Of a DNA stretch of 35,542 bases, positions 16,423 to 23,907 are shown piece by piece. Origin of the DNA: Oscillatoriaceae cyanobacterium M33_DOE_052. Its GTDB lineage: Bacteria > Cyanobacteriota > Cyanobacteriia > Cyanobacteriales > Laspinemataceae. Under the pieces are notes generated by a model, which saw only the letters and a program-made list of their open reading frames with translations, was not told the origin of the DNA and searched no databases. Where the stretch lies: the NCBI GenBank assembly GCA_015296065.1, contig DVDU01000212.1, positions 1 through 35,542 on the forward strand, in the 5' to 3' direction. The translations under genes were made by a program, and so were the position numbers. The first letter of the stretch is position 1. Each line of letters starts with the position of its first letter.

Positions 16423-16687
16423 AACCGCAAACCTCTATTCCCAATAATTTTCACCACCATTCTAGCTGCACCTTGACTTCCCTAGTCATTTGCCAATCTA
16501 TTTTAGCACTTGTCTGGCGGCATTTTTGCTGCTGATTTCTATATTTTTGTTAAAGAATACTGATTTATGATGATTTCTTTTTTGGCAAATTCATTAATTA
16601 ATAACCTAAATTTATCAAAATCATAACTAGAATTTATTTTTATGCAAAACTGCGATTTAATCAAGGGAATTTATCAAAACGGCTGTG

Positions 16688-16734
16688 CCCTGGGTGTCTC
16701 AAGTGGTGAATTAAACCAGTTGAGACACCCAGGG
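16688..16734 (-). terminator. 15-bp hairpin after the cyclase gene
   Basis: CCCTGGGTGTCTCAA at 16688-16702 pairs exactly with TTGAGACACCCAGGG at 16720-16734. Four more pairs (TGGT/ACCA) form inside the loop. Read on the minus strand, it follows the cyclase stop by about 30 nt, and GTTTTG lies just beyond. The rest of 16423-16687 is AT-rich, without a gene. Confidence 0.55.
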
Positions 16735-16763
16735 GAGGTGAGAAAGATTAAACAATTATCCCC

Positions 16764-18149
16764 CTATGAATAGCGCCATTGACAGAATGAAGGCACAGCA
16801 AAACCCTCATCCTGTAGGGATAAGTAAAGTTTGATAAAATCATCATTCGGGAGCAATCCACCTGGATCTACCGAAAGATTAGGCTTGATTCTCTGCACCA
16901 GATACAACTCTTCCCTTGCCCCACCAGCGCGCACGGTGCGGCGTTCAAAATCAAAAAACTCCTCTAAAGACTTCAACGCCGTACTCGATACATTGATTTT
17001 CCCCGGTACTCCCCACACCTGCATATGAGCAGCCGCATTTGCAGCCTCTCCCCACACATCATAAGCAAACTTCCCCTGGGCAATCACTCCCGCTAGGAGC
17101 GGACCAGCATTAATACAGATACGCACATCCCAGTAGGGCAATTCATTTTTCATCTTGTAGGCTTTGCGCAAATACATAAAAATTTGCATTTCCAAAGCCG
17201 CTAATACCGCGTCTATGGCGTGAGTGCGATTGGGAGTGGGGATGCCGCCGAGGCACACGTATGTATCGCTGAAACTCCGCAGCTTCTCTAGATTGTACTT
17301 TTCTATGACTTTATCGAAGTAAGCAAAGCAGTATTCCAGCTCATATACCAGCTCTTCTGGGGAGAGATGGGCGGCGGTTTTGGCAAAATTACTGTGAAAG
17401 TCAATCAGCAGCAGGGACGCCGATTCATAGAATACCGGCTTCACCCGACCATGTTGCTTTAATTCTGCGGCGACATCTGCAGGGAGGACGCTGGTGAGTA
17501 GGTGATCAAATCTTTGCTGTTCCTGGTGGAGCGATCGCGCTAAATGGTCCAACTGCGCCACATATTCCACCCGAGCGATCGCCGCCGCCAAATACCGCCC
17601 CACCAGAGAACACAGCCGCAAATCTTCCGGCTGATAAGGGCGATCGTGGCGGGCAAAATTAATCGTCGCCACAGCCTTTCCCGAAACCGTCAGAGGCACC
17701 ACCACCCCCCAAAACCCCTCCTCCTCTACCACCTGCAAGGTTCCCCACTGCATCCCCGTGGCTACCGCACCTTTGAGCCGCTGTTCCACTGCCTCTGGCA
17801 ACGGCAGACCGATGAGGTCCTCCCACCGCTCCTCACCCAGACAGGATAAATGCAAACTCAGGTGTGCCAACTCCACCACCGATGTGGCCTCTTGGCGCAA
17901 CAGATCTAAAATCTCCGTCAAATCGCCACAGGTATCCACCGCCGCTGCCAGGGCATCCACCGCCGCCATTCCAGCCAACAGCTTATCGATTCCATCTCGT
18001 AGATGCGCGAGACTCATGTCCTGACTTGAGGGAAAATCAGAATTCATCGGTTTATCCATTGCCCCTAGGGAGCTACCCCCAATAGCTTTTATACCCTCCC
18101 TGCCACCATTATCCCCAATGGCACCCCCCACACACCATATCTGCAACAC
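16764..18149 (-). CDS. GAF-domain class III nucleotide cyclase (atypical active site)
   Basis: This protein (461 aa from 18149; ATG at 18059 is an alternative start, MDKPMNSDFP) has a GAF-like sensor domain at about residues 70-195, a short helical linker and a class III adenylate/guanylate cyclase domain at about 235-420. Both metal-binding aspartates are present: D250 (LLLIDFHSNF) and D295 (SFSDTYVCLGGIP). D364 (YDVWGE) and the transition-state Asn N371 are kept. The usual base-selecting Lys is R291 (EKLRSFSD), and the transition-state Arg of the N-x3-R motif is H375 (NAAAHMQ). Activity may therefore be low or altered. No membrane segment is seen, so it is likely cytosolic. A strong hairpin follows it. 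Confidence 0.85.
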   Translation of the reverse strand: MLQIWCVGGAIGDNGGREGIKAIGGSSLGAMDKPMNSDFPSSQDMSLAHLRDGIDKLLAGMAAVDALAAAVDTCGDLTEILDLLRQEATSVVELAHLSLHLSCLGEERWEDLIGLPLPEAVEQRLKGAVATGMQWGTLQVVEEEGFWGVVVPLTVSGKAVATINFARHDRPYQPEDLRLCSLVGRYLAAAIARVEYVAQLDHLARSLHQEQQRFDHLLTSVLPADVAAELKQHGRVKPVFYESASLLLIDFHSNFAKTAAHLSPEELVYELEYCFAYFDKVIEKYNLEKLRSFSDTYVCLGGIPTPNRTHAIDAVLAALEMQIFMYLRKAYKMKNELPYWDVRICINAGPLLAGVIAQGKFAYDVWGEAANAAAHMQVWGVPGKINVSSTALKSLEEFFDFERRTVRAGGAREELYLVQRIKPNLSVDPGGLLPNDDFIKLYLSLQDEGFAVPSFCQWRYS

Positions 18150-18301
18150 TCATACCACTTCTCATCCCCCCTTGTCTATATGGGCAATTCAGGAATTACC
18201 CTTAAATACAGGGCAATTCACGAATGGTCCCGATTTTGGCCAAAAATTTTCTTCTGTGGGGTTGCGCTGCCCCATCCATATCTGTTATAATAAGTCTCGC
18301 T

Positions 18302-18374
18302 GCTGGTGTAACTCAGTTGGTAGAGTAGCTGATTTGTAATCAGCCTGTCGCAGGTTCAAATCCTGTCACCAGCT
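18302..18374 (+). tRNA. tRNA-Thr(UGU)
   Basis: A full cloverleaf is visible: acceptor GCTGGTG/CACCAGC, D-stem ACTC/GAGT, anticodon stem GCTGA/TCAGC with loop TTTGTAA, and T-stem GCAGG/CCTGT with loop TTCAAAT. The anticodon TGT reads Thr codon ACA. The discriminator is T and no CCA is encoded. Confidence 0.93.
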
Positions 18375-18383
18375 TTTAAATCA

Positions 18384-18474
18384 AGAAACCGGGTTGCTGC
18401 GGAAAGGAAAGAAACCGGGTTTCTGCGATAATTTATCTATCCTGACCTAGGTTGACTACAGAAACCCGGTTTCT
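18384..18474. repeat. REPIN-like cluster: AGAAACCGGGTTTCT copies
   Basis: There are three copies: a variant at 18384-18398 (ending TTGCT), AGAAACCGGGTTTCT at 18410-18424, and its reverse complement AGAAACCCGGTTTCT at 18460-18474. The last two form an inverted pair with starts 50 nt apart. The same arrangement occurs at three other places in the window. Confidence 0.8.
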
Positions 18475-18556
18475 GGTCTCCCGGTCTCCTTCACTGGCTT
18501 GATATTGCTTACAGGAATGCTAGAATCACACTAGAATTCACAAGGCGAAAAAGTCT

Positions 18557-19210
18557 ATGTGTGCAGAAACGGCTGGCACCCTGGAATTCAAGATTTCCGC
18601 ACCTGCTCCTAAATCCAAAGGAAAATCTGTGGCTGACAACCAGAGTCGGGCAGTGGAGCGGATTGTGCAGTGGATGCAGGTTTTTTTAGATAGCCTAGAA
18701 CCAGAAGACTTCGATCGGGTGGCCAGCCAGTTAGAAGCCGCAACCCAAAACCCAAGTCCTGATGACCCCCAGGGGGCACTGGCGATGTCTGTTTCCGGTC
18801 GTGAGTTCAGCACTGAGGAACGCTTGGGGCTAGAATTTAGAGCCTTGATGCAGTATTTTGAATGGCGGCGCCAGCTCTTGGAAAGTTCTTTAAGTGCGGC
18901 GCAAGTGGCGCAACTGCTAGGCACCAGTCGTCAGACGCCGCACGATCGCCTAAAAAATGGCACATTAATCGCCATTCTGAATAAAGGTGTCTGGCGATTT
19001 CCCATCTGGCAGTTCGATCCAGAAGGTCCAGATGGGGTAATTCCGGGTTTGTCGGAGGTGCTAGCCGCCTTAGAGGTGCCGCTGCTATCCAAACTCAGTT
19101 GGTTAGTACGTCCAAACCCCTTTCTCAATGGGTTAAAACCCATAGAAGCGCTCAAGCAGGGACAGAAAGAGCGCGTCATTGTGGAAGCCAGAGGCGTGGG
19201 AGCCAAATAA
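18557..19210 (+). CDS. Xre/MbcA/ParS-type antitoxin-like DNA-binding protein
   Basis: This is a 217-aa protein with an N-terminal helical region, an HTH at about residues 112-135 (LSAAQVAQLLGTSRQTPHDRL) and a C-terminal region FPIWQFDPEGPDGVIPGLSEV ... PNPFLNGLKPIEALKQG. This layout is that of Xre-type antitoxins with a C-terminal toxin-binding domain, which neutralise RES-type NAD-degrading toxins and autoregulate their operon. The next frame starts with GTG directly at the stop codon (19211) and looks like the beginning of a RES toxin that has lost its remainder. The antitoxin is therefore probably orphaned here. The start ATG follows AAGGCG at longer than ideal spacing. Family assignment is by pattern. 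Confidence 0.75.
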   Translation: MCAETAGTLEFKISAPAPKSKGKSVADNQSRAVERIVQWMQVFLDSLEPEDFDRVASQLEAATQNPSPDDPQGALAMSVSGREFSTEERLGLEFRALMQYFEWRRQLLESSLSAAQVAQLLGTSRQTPHDRLKNGTLIAILNKGVWRFPIWQFDPEGPDGVIPGLSEVLAALEVPLLSKLSWLVRPNPFLNGLKPIEALKQGQKERVIVEARGVGAK

Positions 19211-19366
19211 GTGGTACTCATCGACCCGCCACCCCCGTCACGGCAGCCGGAGCCGCTGTTTTACACTTTCTCTGCTGGCAACATAAAAATTGGTGCAGCA
19301 AGTCAAATAGGGGGGGCAATGCCCACCCTACTAATATTTTTAGGCACTAAAAATCAACTAACATAG
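19211..19366 (+). pseudogene. Truncated RES-domain toxin remnant
   Basis: Immediately after the antitoxin stop, a GTG opens a frame reading MVLIDPPPPSRQPEPLFYTF and then SAGNIKIG. This looks like the N-terminus of RES-family proteins that accompany this antitoxin type. After about 27 codons the frame runs into an intergenic repeat (GGGGGGCAATGCCCACCC) and then into the 3' end of asnS, stopping after 51 codons. RES toxins are usually well above 150 residues, so the catalytic domain is missing. The assignment is inferred from the position and the short N-terminal resemblance only. Confidence 0.45.
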
Positions 19367-20735
19367 GAGCGCGGGGGAAGGGAATTACATCACGAATATT
19401 GCCCATACCGCTCATAAATTGGACGGCACGCTCGAAACCGAGACCGAAACCGGCGTGAGGCACGCTCCCATAACGCCGCAGGTCTAAATACCACCAGTAA
19501 TTATTGATATCAAGTCCTTGGGCTTTGATGCGCGATTCTAATACATCTAACCGCTCTTCCCGCTGGGAACCACCGATGATTTCGCCGATTTTCGGGGCCA
19601 GTACATCCATTGCGGCGACGGTTTTGCCGTCGTCATTCAGGCGCATATAGAAGGCTTTGATACCTACGGGATAGTTGGTGACGATGACGGGTTTTTTAAA
19701 TACCTCTTCTGTGATATAGCGCTCGTGTTCTGATTGTAAATCGAGCCCCCATTCTACGGGATAATCGAATTTTTTATCAGCTTTTTCCAGGATGTTAATG
19801 GCTTCGGTGTAAGTTATCCGCTCAAATTGGTTATTGATGATGTTGTCGGCGGTGGCGAGAACGGTGTTATCGATGCGCTGGTTGAAAAATTCCATATCTT
19901 CGGGGCAGGTTTCCACTACAAATTTGAAGATATGTTTTAAGAAGGCTTCGGCGAGGTCCATGTCCCCTTGCAGGTCGCAAAAGGCCATTTCTGGTTCTAC
20001 CATCCAGAATTCGGCGAGATGGCGGGAGGTGTTGGAGTTTTCGGCGCGGAAGGTGGGACCGAAGGTATAAACGTTGCTGAAGGCGAGGGCCATGATTTCC
20101 GCTTCTAACTGACCGCTGACGGTGAGGTAGGCGGGTTTACCAAAGAAGTCTTTGGTGTAGTCGATGTCTTGGGTGGGGGTGCGGGGGATGTCTTTGAGGT
20201 TGAGGGTGGTGATGGCGAACATTTCCCCAGCACCTTCGCAGTCGCTGGCGGTGATGATGGGGGTGTGAACCCAGAGGAAACCGCGTTCTTGAAAAAATTG
20301 GTGAATGGCGGTGGCGCAGGCGTTGCGGATGCGGAAGACGGCGCCGAGGGTGTTGGTGCGCGATCGCAAATGGGCAATATCCCGCAAAAACTCAAACGAG
20401 TGGCGCTTCTTTTGCAGGGGATAAGTTTCTGGGTCCGCGTCCCCGTAAACCGTCAGGGTGGCGGCTTTCAGCTCGATGCGCTGTCCTTTCGCGGGAGATT
20501 CTACCAGCACTCCGGTCACAGCTACAGAGGCGCCCGTGTTCAATTGTTTGACAATCGTGCTATAATCCGGCAACTCTGGGTTAAGCACCACTTGGAGGTT
20601 AGCCAAGGACGAGCCGTCGTTGACTTCCACAAAGGTAAATTCCTTTAATTCCCGCTTTGTTCGCACCCATCCCCGAATTTCTAGGGTTTCCCCTGGGTTG
20701 CCACTGCGCAAAATCTCTGCAATTCTTTTGTTCAT
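19347..20735 (-). CDS. asnS: Asparaginyl-tRNA synthetase
   Basis: This is a class IIb aminoacyl-tRNA synthetase charging tRNA-Asn (462 aa). An N-terminal OB-fold anticodon-binding domain ([20 protein letters not shown]) is followed by the class II core. Motif 2 reads [21 protein letters not shown] and motif 3 [13 protein letters not shown]. The ATG at 20735 ([12 protein letters not shown]) is the usual start for the family. The frame is open upstream to 20897, but that extension has no family resemblance. The 3' end overlaps the remnant toxin frame on the opposite strand. Confidence 0.96.
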   Translation of the reverse strand: MNKRIAEILRSGNPGETLEIRGWVRTKRELKEFTFVEVNDGSSLANLQVVLNPELPDYSTIVKQLNTGASVAVTGVLVESPAKGQRIELKAATLTVYGDADPETYPLQKKRHSFEFLRDIAHLRSRTNTLGAVFRIRNACATAIHQFFQERGFLWVHTPIITASDCEGAGEMFAITTLNLKDIPRTPTQDIDYTKDFFGKPAYLTVSGQLEAEIMALAFSNVYTFGPTFRAENSNTSRHLAEFWMVEPEMAFCDLQGDMDLAEAFLKHIFKFVVETCPEDMEFFNQRIDNTVLATADNIINNQFERITYTEAINILEKADKKFDYPVEWGLDLQSEHERYITEEVFKKPVIVTNYPVGIKAFYMRLNDDGKTVAAMDVLAPKIGEIIGGSQREERLDVLESRIKAQGLDINNYWWYLDLRRYGSVPHAGFGLGFERAVQFMSGMGNIRDVIPFPRAPMLVDF

Positions 20736-20817
20736 TTTGTCCGATAAAATTTTTGGTGAGTTATTCCACCTCAATTTTAGGGGCGAAGTATCGCGGACAA
20801 AATCTCTGCATATGGGA

Positions 20818-21189
20818 CTAGCTACCGGCGCAAGATTTGAGCAGCCAGCCCAAAATGACGCCGAGACCGCCGAGGCGGACGGCTTGCCAGAACACATCGC
20901 CGAGGAGCTGATGGCGGACTGCTTGCCAAAACAAAACCATCAGGTGACGATCGGTGAGGAGCTGGCTTTCTAGGGCCACTTGGATTTCTGCCAGGTCTTT
21001 TTTGATGCTTTCTAGTTCGGCTCCCTGTTGGGTCTGGCTGAGTGAGGCTTGGAGTTGTTCTTGGCGTTGCAGGTCTGTTTGAATTTGGGCGTAGCGCTGT
21101 TTCAGGGATTGGAGATTGCCTTCTACTTCTTGCAGGGCAAGTTCAAACTCTGATGCAGGGGGATCGCCGGGGGTTGGGGAAGATGTCAT
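20818..21189 (-). CDS. Hypothetical coiled-coil protein with C-terminal membrane anchor
   Basis: This is a 123-aa protein. Residues about 15-80 are rich in Gln, Leu and Glu with heptad spacing, consistent with a coiled coil. The C-terminus ([16 protein letters not shown]) is hydrophobic and could be a tail anchor. The N-terminus is Pro/Thr-rich. I do not recognise a named family, and the function is unknown. It sits 82 nt upstream of asnS on the same strand and may be cotranscribed with it. It is divergent from the gene at 21255. Confidence 0.65.
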   Translation of the reverse strand: MTSSPTPGDPPASEFELALQEVEGNLQSLKQRYAQIQTDLQRQEQLQASLSQTQQGAELESIKKDLAEIQVALESQLLTDRHLMVLFWQAVRHQLLGDVFWQAVRLGGLGVILGWLLKSCAGS

Positions 21190-21254
21190 CCAGTCAGTGG
21201 CAAAATAATTGTATTTAGGTTATAAATGAAAAAATCTATTTATGGAGATGCTCT

Positions 21255-21593
21255 ATGGCGGAGATTACCGCAACACCGGTGAAAGTGGGGACTGGTTTGC
21301 CAGGACCAAATTCAAGCCAATTGCAGGAAATTGGCACCCTGGAATTAGCCCGCGCCTTGGCGGAGCGGCTGGCGATCGCGGAAACAGATTGGCATCGGTT
21401 AAAGTCTAACCGCAAGGCTCGCGCCCTTGAGCAAGCAGCAGCAGCCTTGGTGTTTCTCCTCAAGGATAACCAAGAAGAAGCCCTGCCGCGACTGGAGCAA
21501 GCGCAAAGCTGGCTGGACGGCTCGATTTCCGCACCCCCATGCCCTACCCACGGTCACAACCGCGATCGGAAAGCGTCCCAGGAAAATCACTAG
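21255..21593 (+). CDS. Conserved cyanobacterial hypothetical protein (possibly DUF6439)
   Basis: This is a 112-aa soluble, mainly helical protein with the segment LELARALAERLAIAETDWHRL, then LEQAAAALVFLLKDNQEEALPRLEQAQ, ending with a Cys/His-containing tail (SAPPCPTHGHN). I associate this pattern with a small cyanobacterium-specific family, probably DUF6439, but I cannot verify the number. No catalytic motif is seen. GGAG lies about 12 nt before the ATG. Its neighbours do not suggest a role. Confidence 0.7.
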   Translation: MAEITATPVKVGTGLPGPNSSQLQEIGTLELARALAERLAIAETDWHRLKSNRKARALEQAAAALVFLLKDNQEEALPRLEQAQSWLDGSISAPPCPTHGHNRDRKASQENH

Positions 21594-21688
21594 ATGAATT
21601 GGCCACTAGGAGATTGTCTGTCACCTCACTTCAGGCGTAGCACCTAGTTAGGAGACTGTCAGTTGGGATCGTCAATTTAACCCACAAT

Positions 21689-22135
21689 TTAGCGGACTAA
21701 AGGCAAACGATGATTATTCATCAACTTGCAAAGGCGTAGCTCTCGTCCTCGTTTATTCCAATGCACCTCATCGAATACTTGCTTGATAATAAACAACCCC
21801 CGGCCACATTCTCCTTCTTCGTGGGGTACATCGGCGCAGGGGTCGTCACTACAGGTATGGGGGCAGGTAAAGCCGTTGCCCTGGTCGCAGATGATCCACC
21901 AGTATCGGTCTCGTTTGACGGAGAAGCGAACCATCACGGTTTTACCCGGGTCTAACTGATTTCCATGTTTGGCAGCATTGACTAAAGCTTCTTGAAGTCC
22001 GAGTCTGACTTCTGCCTGCCATTGGGGGGGGATTTCTGCTAAGAGCAGATCCAAAATCGGGCAGAGATAGAGCGTGGAAGCAAAACTAATCGTGTTCCAC
22101 TTACGCCCTACTGGACGATGTGAGATAGCAATCAC
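21689..22135 (-). CDS. RsbW-like anti-sigma factor / serine kinase (HATPase_c_2)
   Basis: This is a 148-aa GHKL ATPase of the RsbW/SpoIIAB type. The N box is VRLGLQEALVNAAKHGN, the G1-like motif is CDQGNGF, and a glycine-rich G2 region is ECGRGLFIIKQVFDEV. Such proteins bind sigma factors or phosphorylate STAS-domain anti-anti-sigma partners. No STAS or PP2C partner gene is in the window. The TCPHTCSDDPCADVPHEEGE insert between G1 and G2 contains cysteines and acidic residues and is longer than usual, which could be a metal- or redox-responsive element. Confidence 0.85.
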   Translation of the reverse strand: MIAISHRPVGRKWNTISFASTLYLCPILDLLLAEIPPQWQAEVRLGLQEALVNAAKHGNQLDPGKTVMVRFSVKRDRYWWIICDQGNGFTCPHTCSDDPCADVPHEEGECGRGLFIIKQVFDEVHWNKRGRELRLCKLMNNHRLPLVR

Positions 22136-22806
22136 TGAAAAAACCCCACAGTTGTTAGTTTGATAGACTTAAGTTTGTTTAGCCATGATGGTGATAACCA
22201 CGGCTGGTGGTCAGGCTGCACCCAAACTAGAGCCACTCGAACACTCGCATAACAAGCGCCTGCATTTAACGCGCCAGGAAATGCGAGAAGACGGATAATG
22301 CAGATCCAGACAGGAATCCTGCCTCTACTCCAAAGTCCCGGAGTTGGGGGGATGCTGCCGGAAACGCAGCTCAAGAAAGTTGGAAAGGTTCAACACAATT
22401 GGGGTGGCTGCACTTACGGTTGGTCAACCCCTTTGGCGCCTGCTGGGACGCCCGCCGCTTTCAGCCAGCATTGCTTGCAGCCATTTGTGGCTTTAAAGCA
22501 GGTCACGGTACTGTCAATAGCCAAATTACCCAGAGCATGGTTGTGACCTGAATCACTACTTACCTTTCTTTTATTGTATCTAAATTCGTTCAAAAGTCTA
22601 GAGGGGTGTTTTTGAATCGGAAAAAATACCTAATTAATGCAGAAATGCCGCTCCACAAAAGGCTGACAGCTCGGCACAGATGTGGGTTGATGGGGTATGG
22701 GGTTGGGGATGTTGCCAGAAAAACCCCTATCCTGACCTTGTTTCATCGAAAACTGGTATAGCTTGCTAAGGAAACTATAAGATCTATTTTAACTCCGAAT
22801 CCCCTT
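22136..22806. other. Gene-poor 670-bp region
   Basis: No gene is assigned. An inverted repeat AGGTCAC (22500-22506) with GTGACCT (22544-22550) is present. On the minus strand an open stretch ending at 22414 reads a Cys-containing peptide (TCFKATNGCKQCWLKAAGV), but it has no clear start. Two short frames (22298-22546 plus, 22132-22374 minus) show no family resemblance. The region may hold a decayed gene or a structured RNA. Confidence 0.4.
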
Positions 22807-23862
22807 ATGCCGCGTTCTTTAGTCTATACCCAGTCCCCCTGGGAGGAAACCTACAGCGAGATTATTGATGTGCGATCGCCTTCGGAATTTGCCGAAGACC
22901 GGATACCGGGAGCCATCAATTTACCGGTACTTGATGATCCCCAACGTGCAGAAGTGGGAACTATCTATAAACAAGTTGATCCCTTCACGGCCCGGAAGCT
23001 GGGAGCGGCTCTGGTGGCTAAGAATATCGCCACCCACCTGCAAGGTCATTTCGCCGCCAAAGACAAAAACTATCACCCCCTGGTGTACTGTTGGCGGGGG
23101 GGGCAGCGATCGCAGAGTCTGGCTACGGTCCTTGGGGCGATCGGCTGGCAAGTCACACTTTTGCAAGGCGGTTACAAAACTTATCGCACTTGGGTGCTGC
23201 AGCAGCTAGAAACTCTACCGCCTCAATTCACCTACCGCGTTCTCGCCGGACCCACAGGCAGCGGCAAAACCCGCATCCTGCGCCAGATTCAATCCCTAGG
23301 CGCTCCGGTTTTGGATTTAGAGGCTCTCGCCAACCACCGGGGGTCGGTGTTGGGAGAAGAGTGGCAGCTCGGACCGACGCCCCAACCTTCCCAAAAATAT
23401 TTTGAATCTCTGCTGGTACAGACTCTGAGAAACCTCGATCGCCTGTCTCCGGTTTGGGTGGAGTCGGAAAGCAATAAAATTGGTGCCCTTTACCTACCTC
23501 CCAAGTTATGGGAGCGGATGAAACAGGCATCGGGTATCGCCTTGGAAGTGCCCACAGCGGCTCGGATTGAGTGGCTGTTGCAGGAATATCCCCACCTGAT
23601 GCAGCATCCCGAACTACTCAAAGGGAAGCTGCAAAGGCTGAAATATCGCTATGGGGGGGAAAAATTGGCCGAGTGGGAGCTACTCATTGATGCTGGTAAT
23701 TACCCAGCCTTTGTGGCCGATATTCTGGATTGTCATTATGACCACGCTTACAGACGATCGCTCCATCTCTCCTATCCCCACATTCACCAGACTTTTACCC
23801 TTTCCTCCCTGGATGATGCCGCGATCGCTGCCAGTGCTGCCGCTTTGCTAATACACCAATAA
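22807..23862 (+). CDS. mnmH: tRNA 2-selenouridine synthase (MnmH/SelU)
   Basis: This enzyme (351 aa) converts 2-thiouridine at the tRNA wobble position to 2-selenouridine via geranylated thiouridine. The N-terminal rhodanese domain (EIIDVRSPSEFAEDRIPGAI) has its catalytic Cys at C95 in VYCWRGGQRSQS. The C-terminal P-loop domain has Walker A GPTGSGKT at 148-155, followed by LDLEALANHRGSVLG. The length fits the family. Selenophosphate synthase is not in this window, so use of selenium cannot be judged. The next gene, an SLH protein, begins 45 nt downstream on the same strand. Confidence 0.92.
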   Translation: MPRSLVYTQSPWEETYSEIIDVRSPSEFAEDRIPGAINLPVLDDPQRAEVGTIYKQVDPFTARKLGAALVAKNIATHLQGHFAAKDKNYHPLVYCWRGGQRSQSLATVLGAIGWQVTLLQGGYKTYRTWVLQQLETLPPQFTYRVLAGPTGSGKTRILRQIQSLGAPVLDLEALANHRGSVLGEEWQLGPTPQPSQKYFESLLVQTLRNLDRLSPVWVESESNKIGALYLPPKLWERMKQASGIALEVPTAARIEWLLQEYPHLMQHPELLKGKLQRLKYRYGGEKLAEWELLIDAGNYPAFVADILDCHYDHAYRRSLHLSYPHIHQTFTLSSLDDAAIAASAAALLIHQ

Positions 23863-23907
23863 CCGCAAATTGTCAAGGTATATTATCGAGAATTCTGCCA
23901 GAAATAT

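Noticed and set aside
20169-20648. 159-codon plus-strand frame opposite asnS
   Set aside because: Gly/Val-rich shadow of asnS with no independent support.
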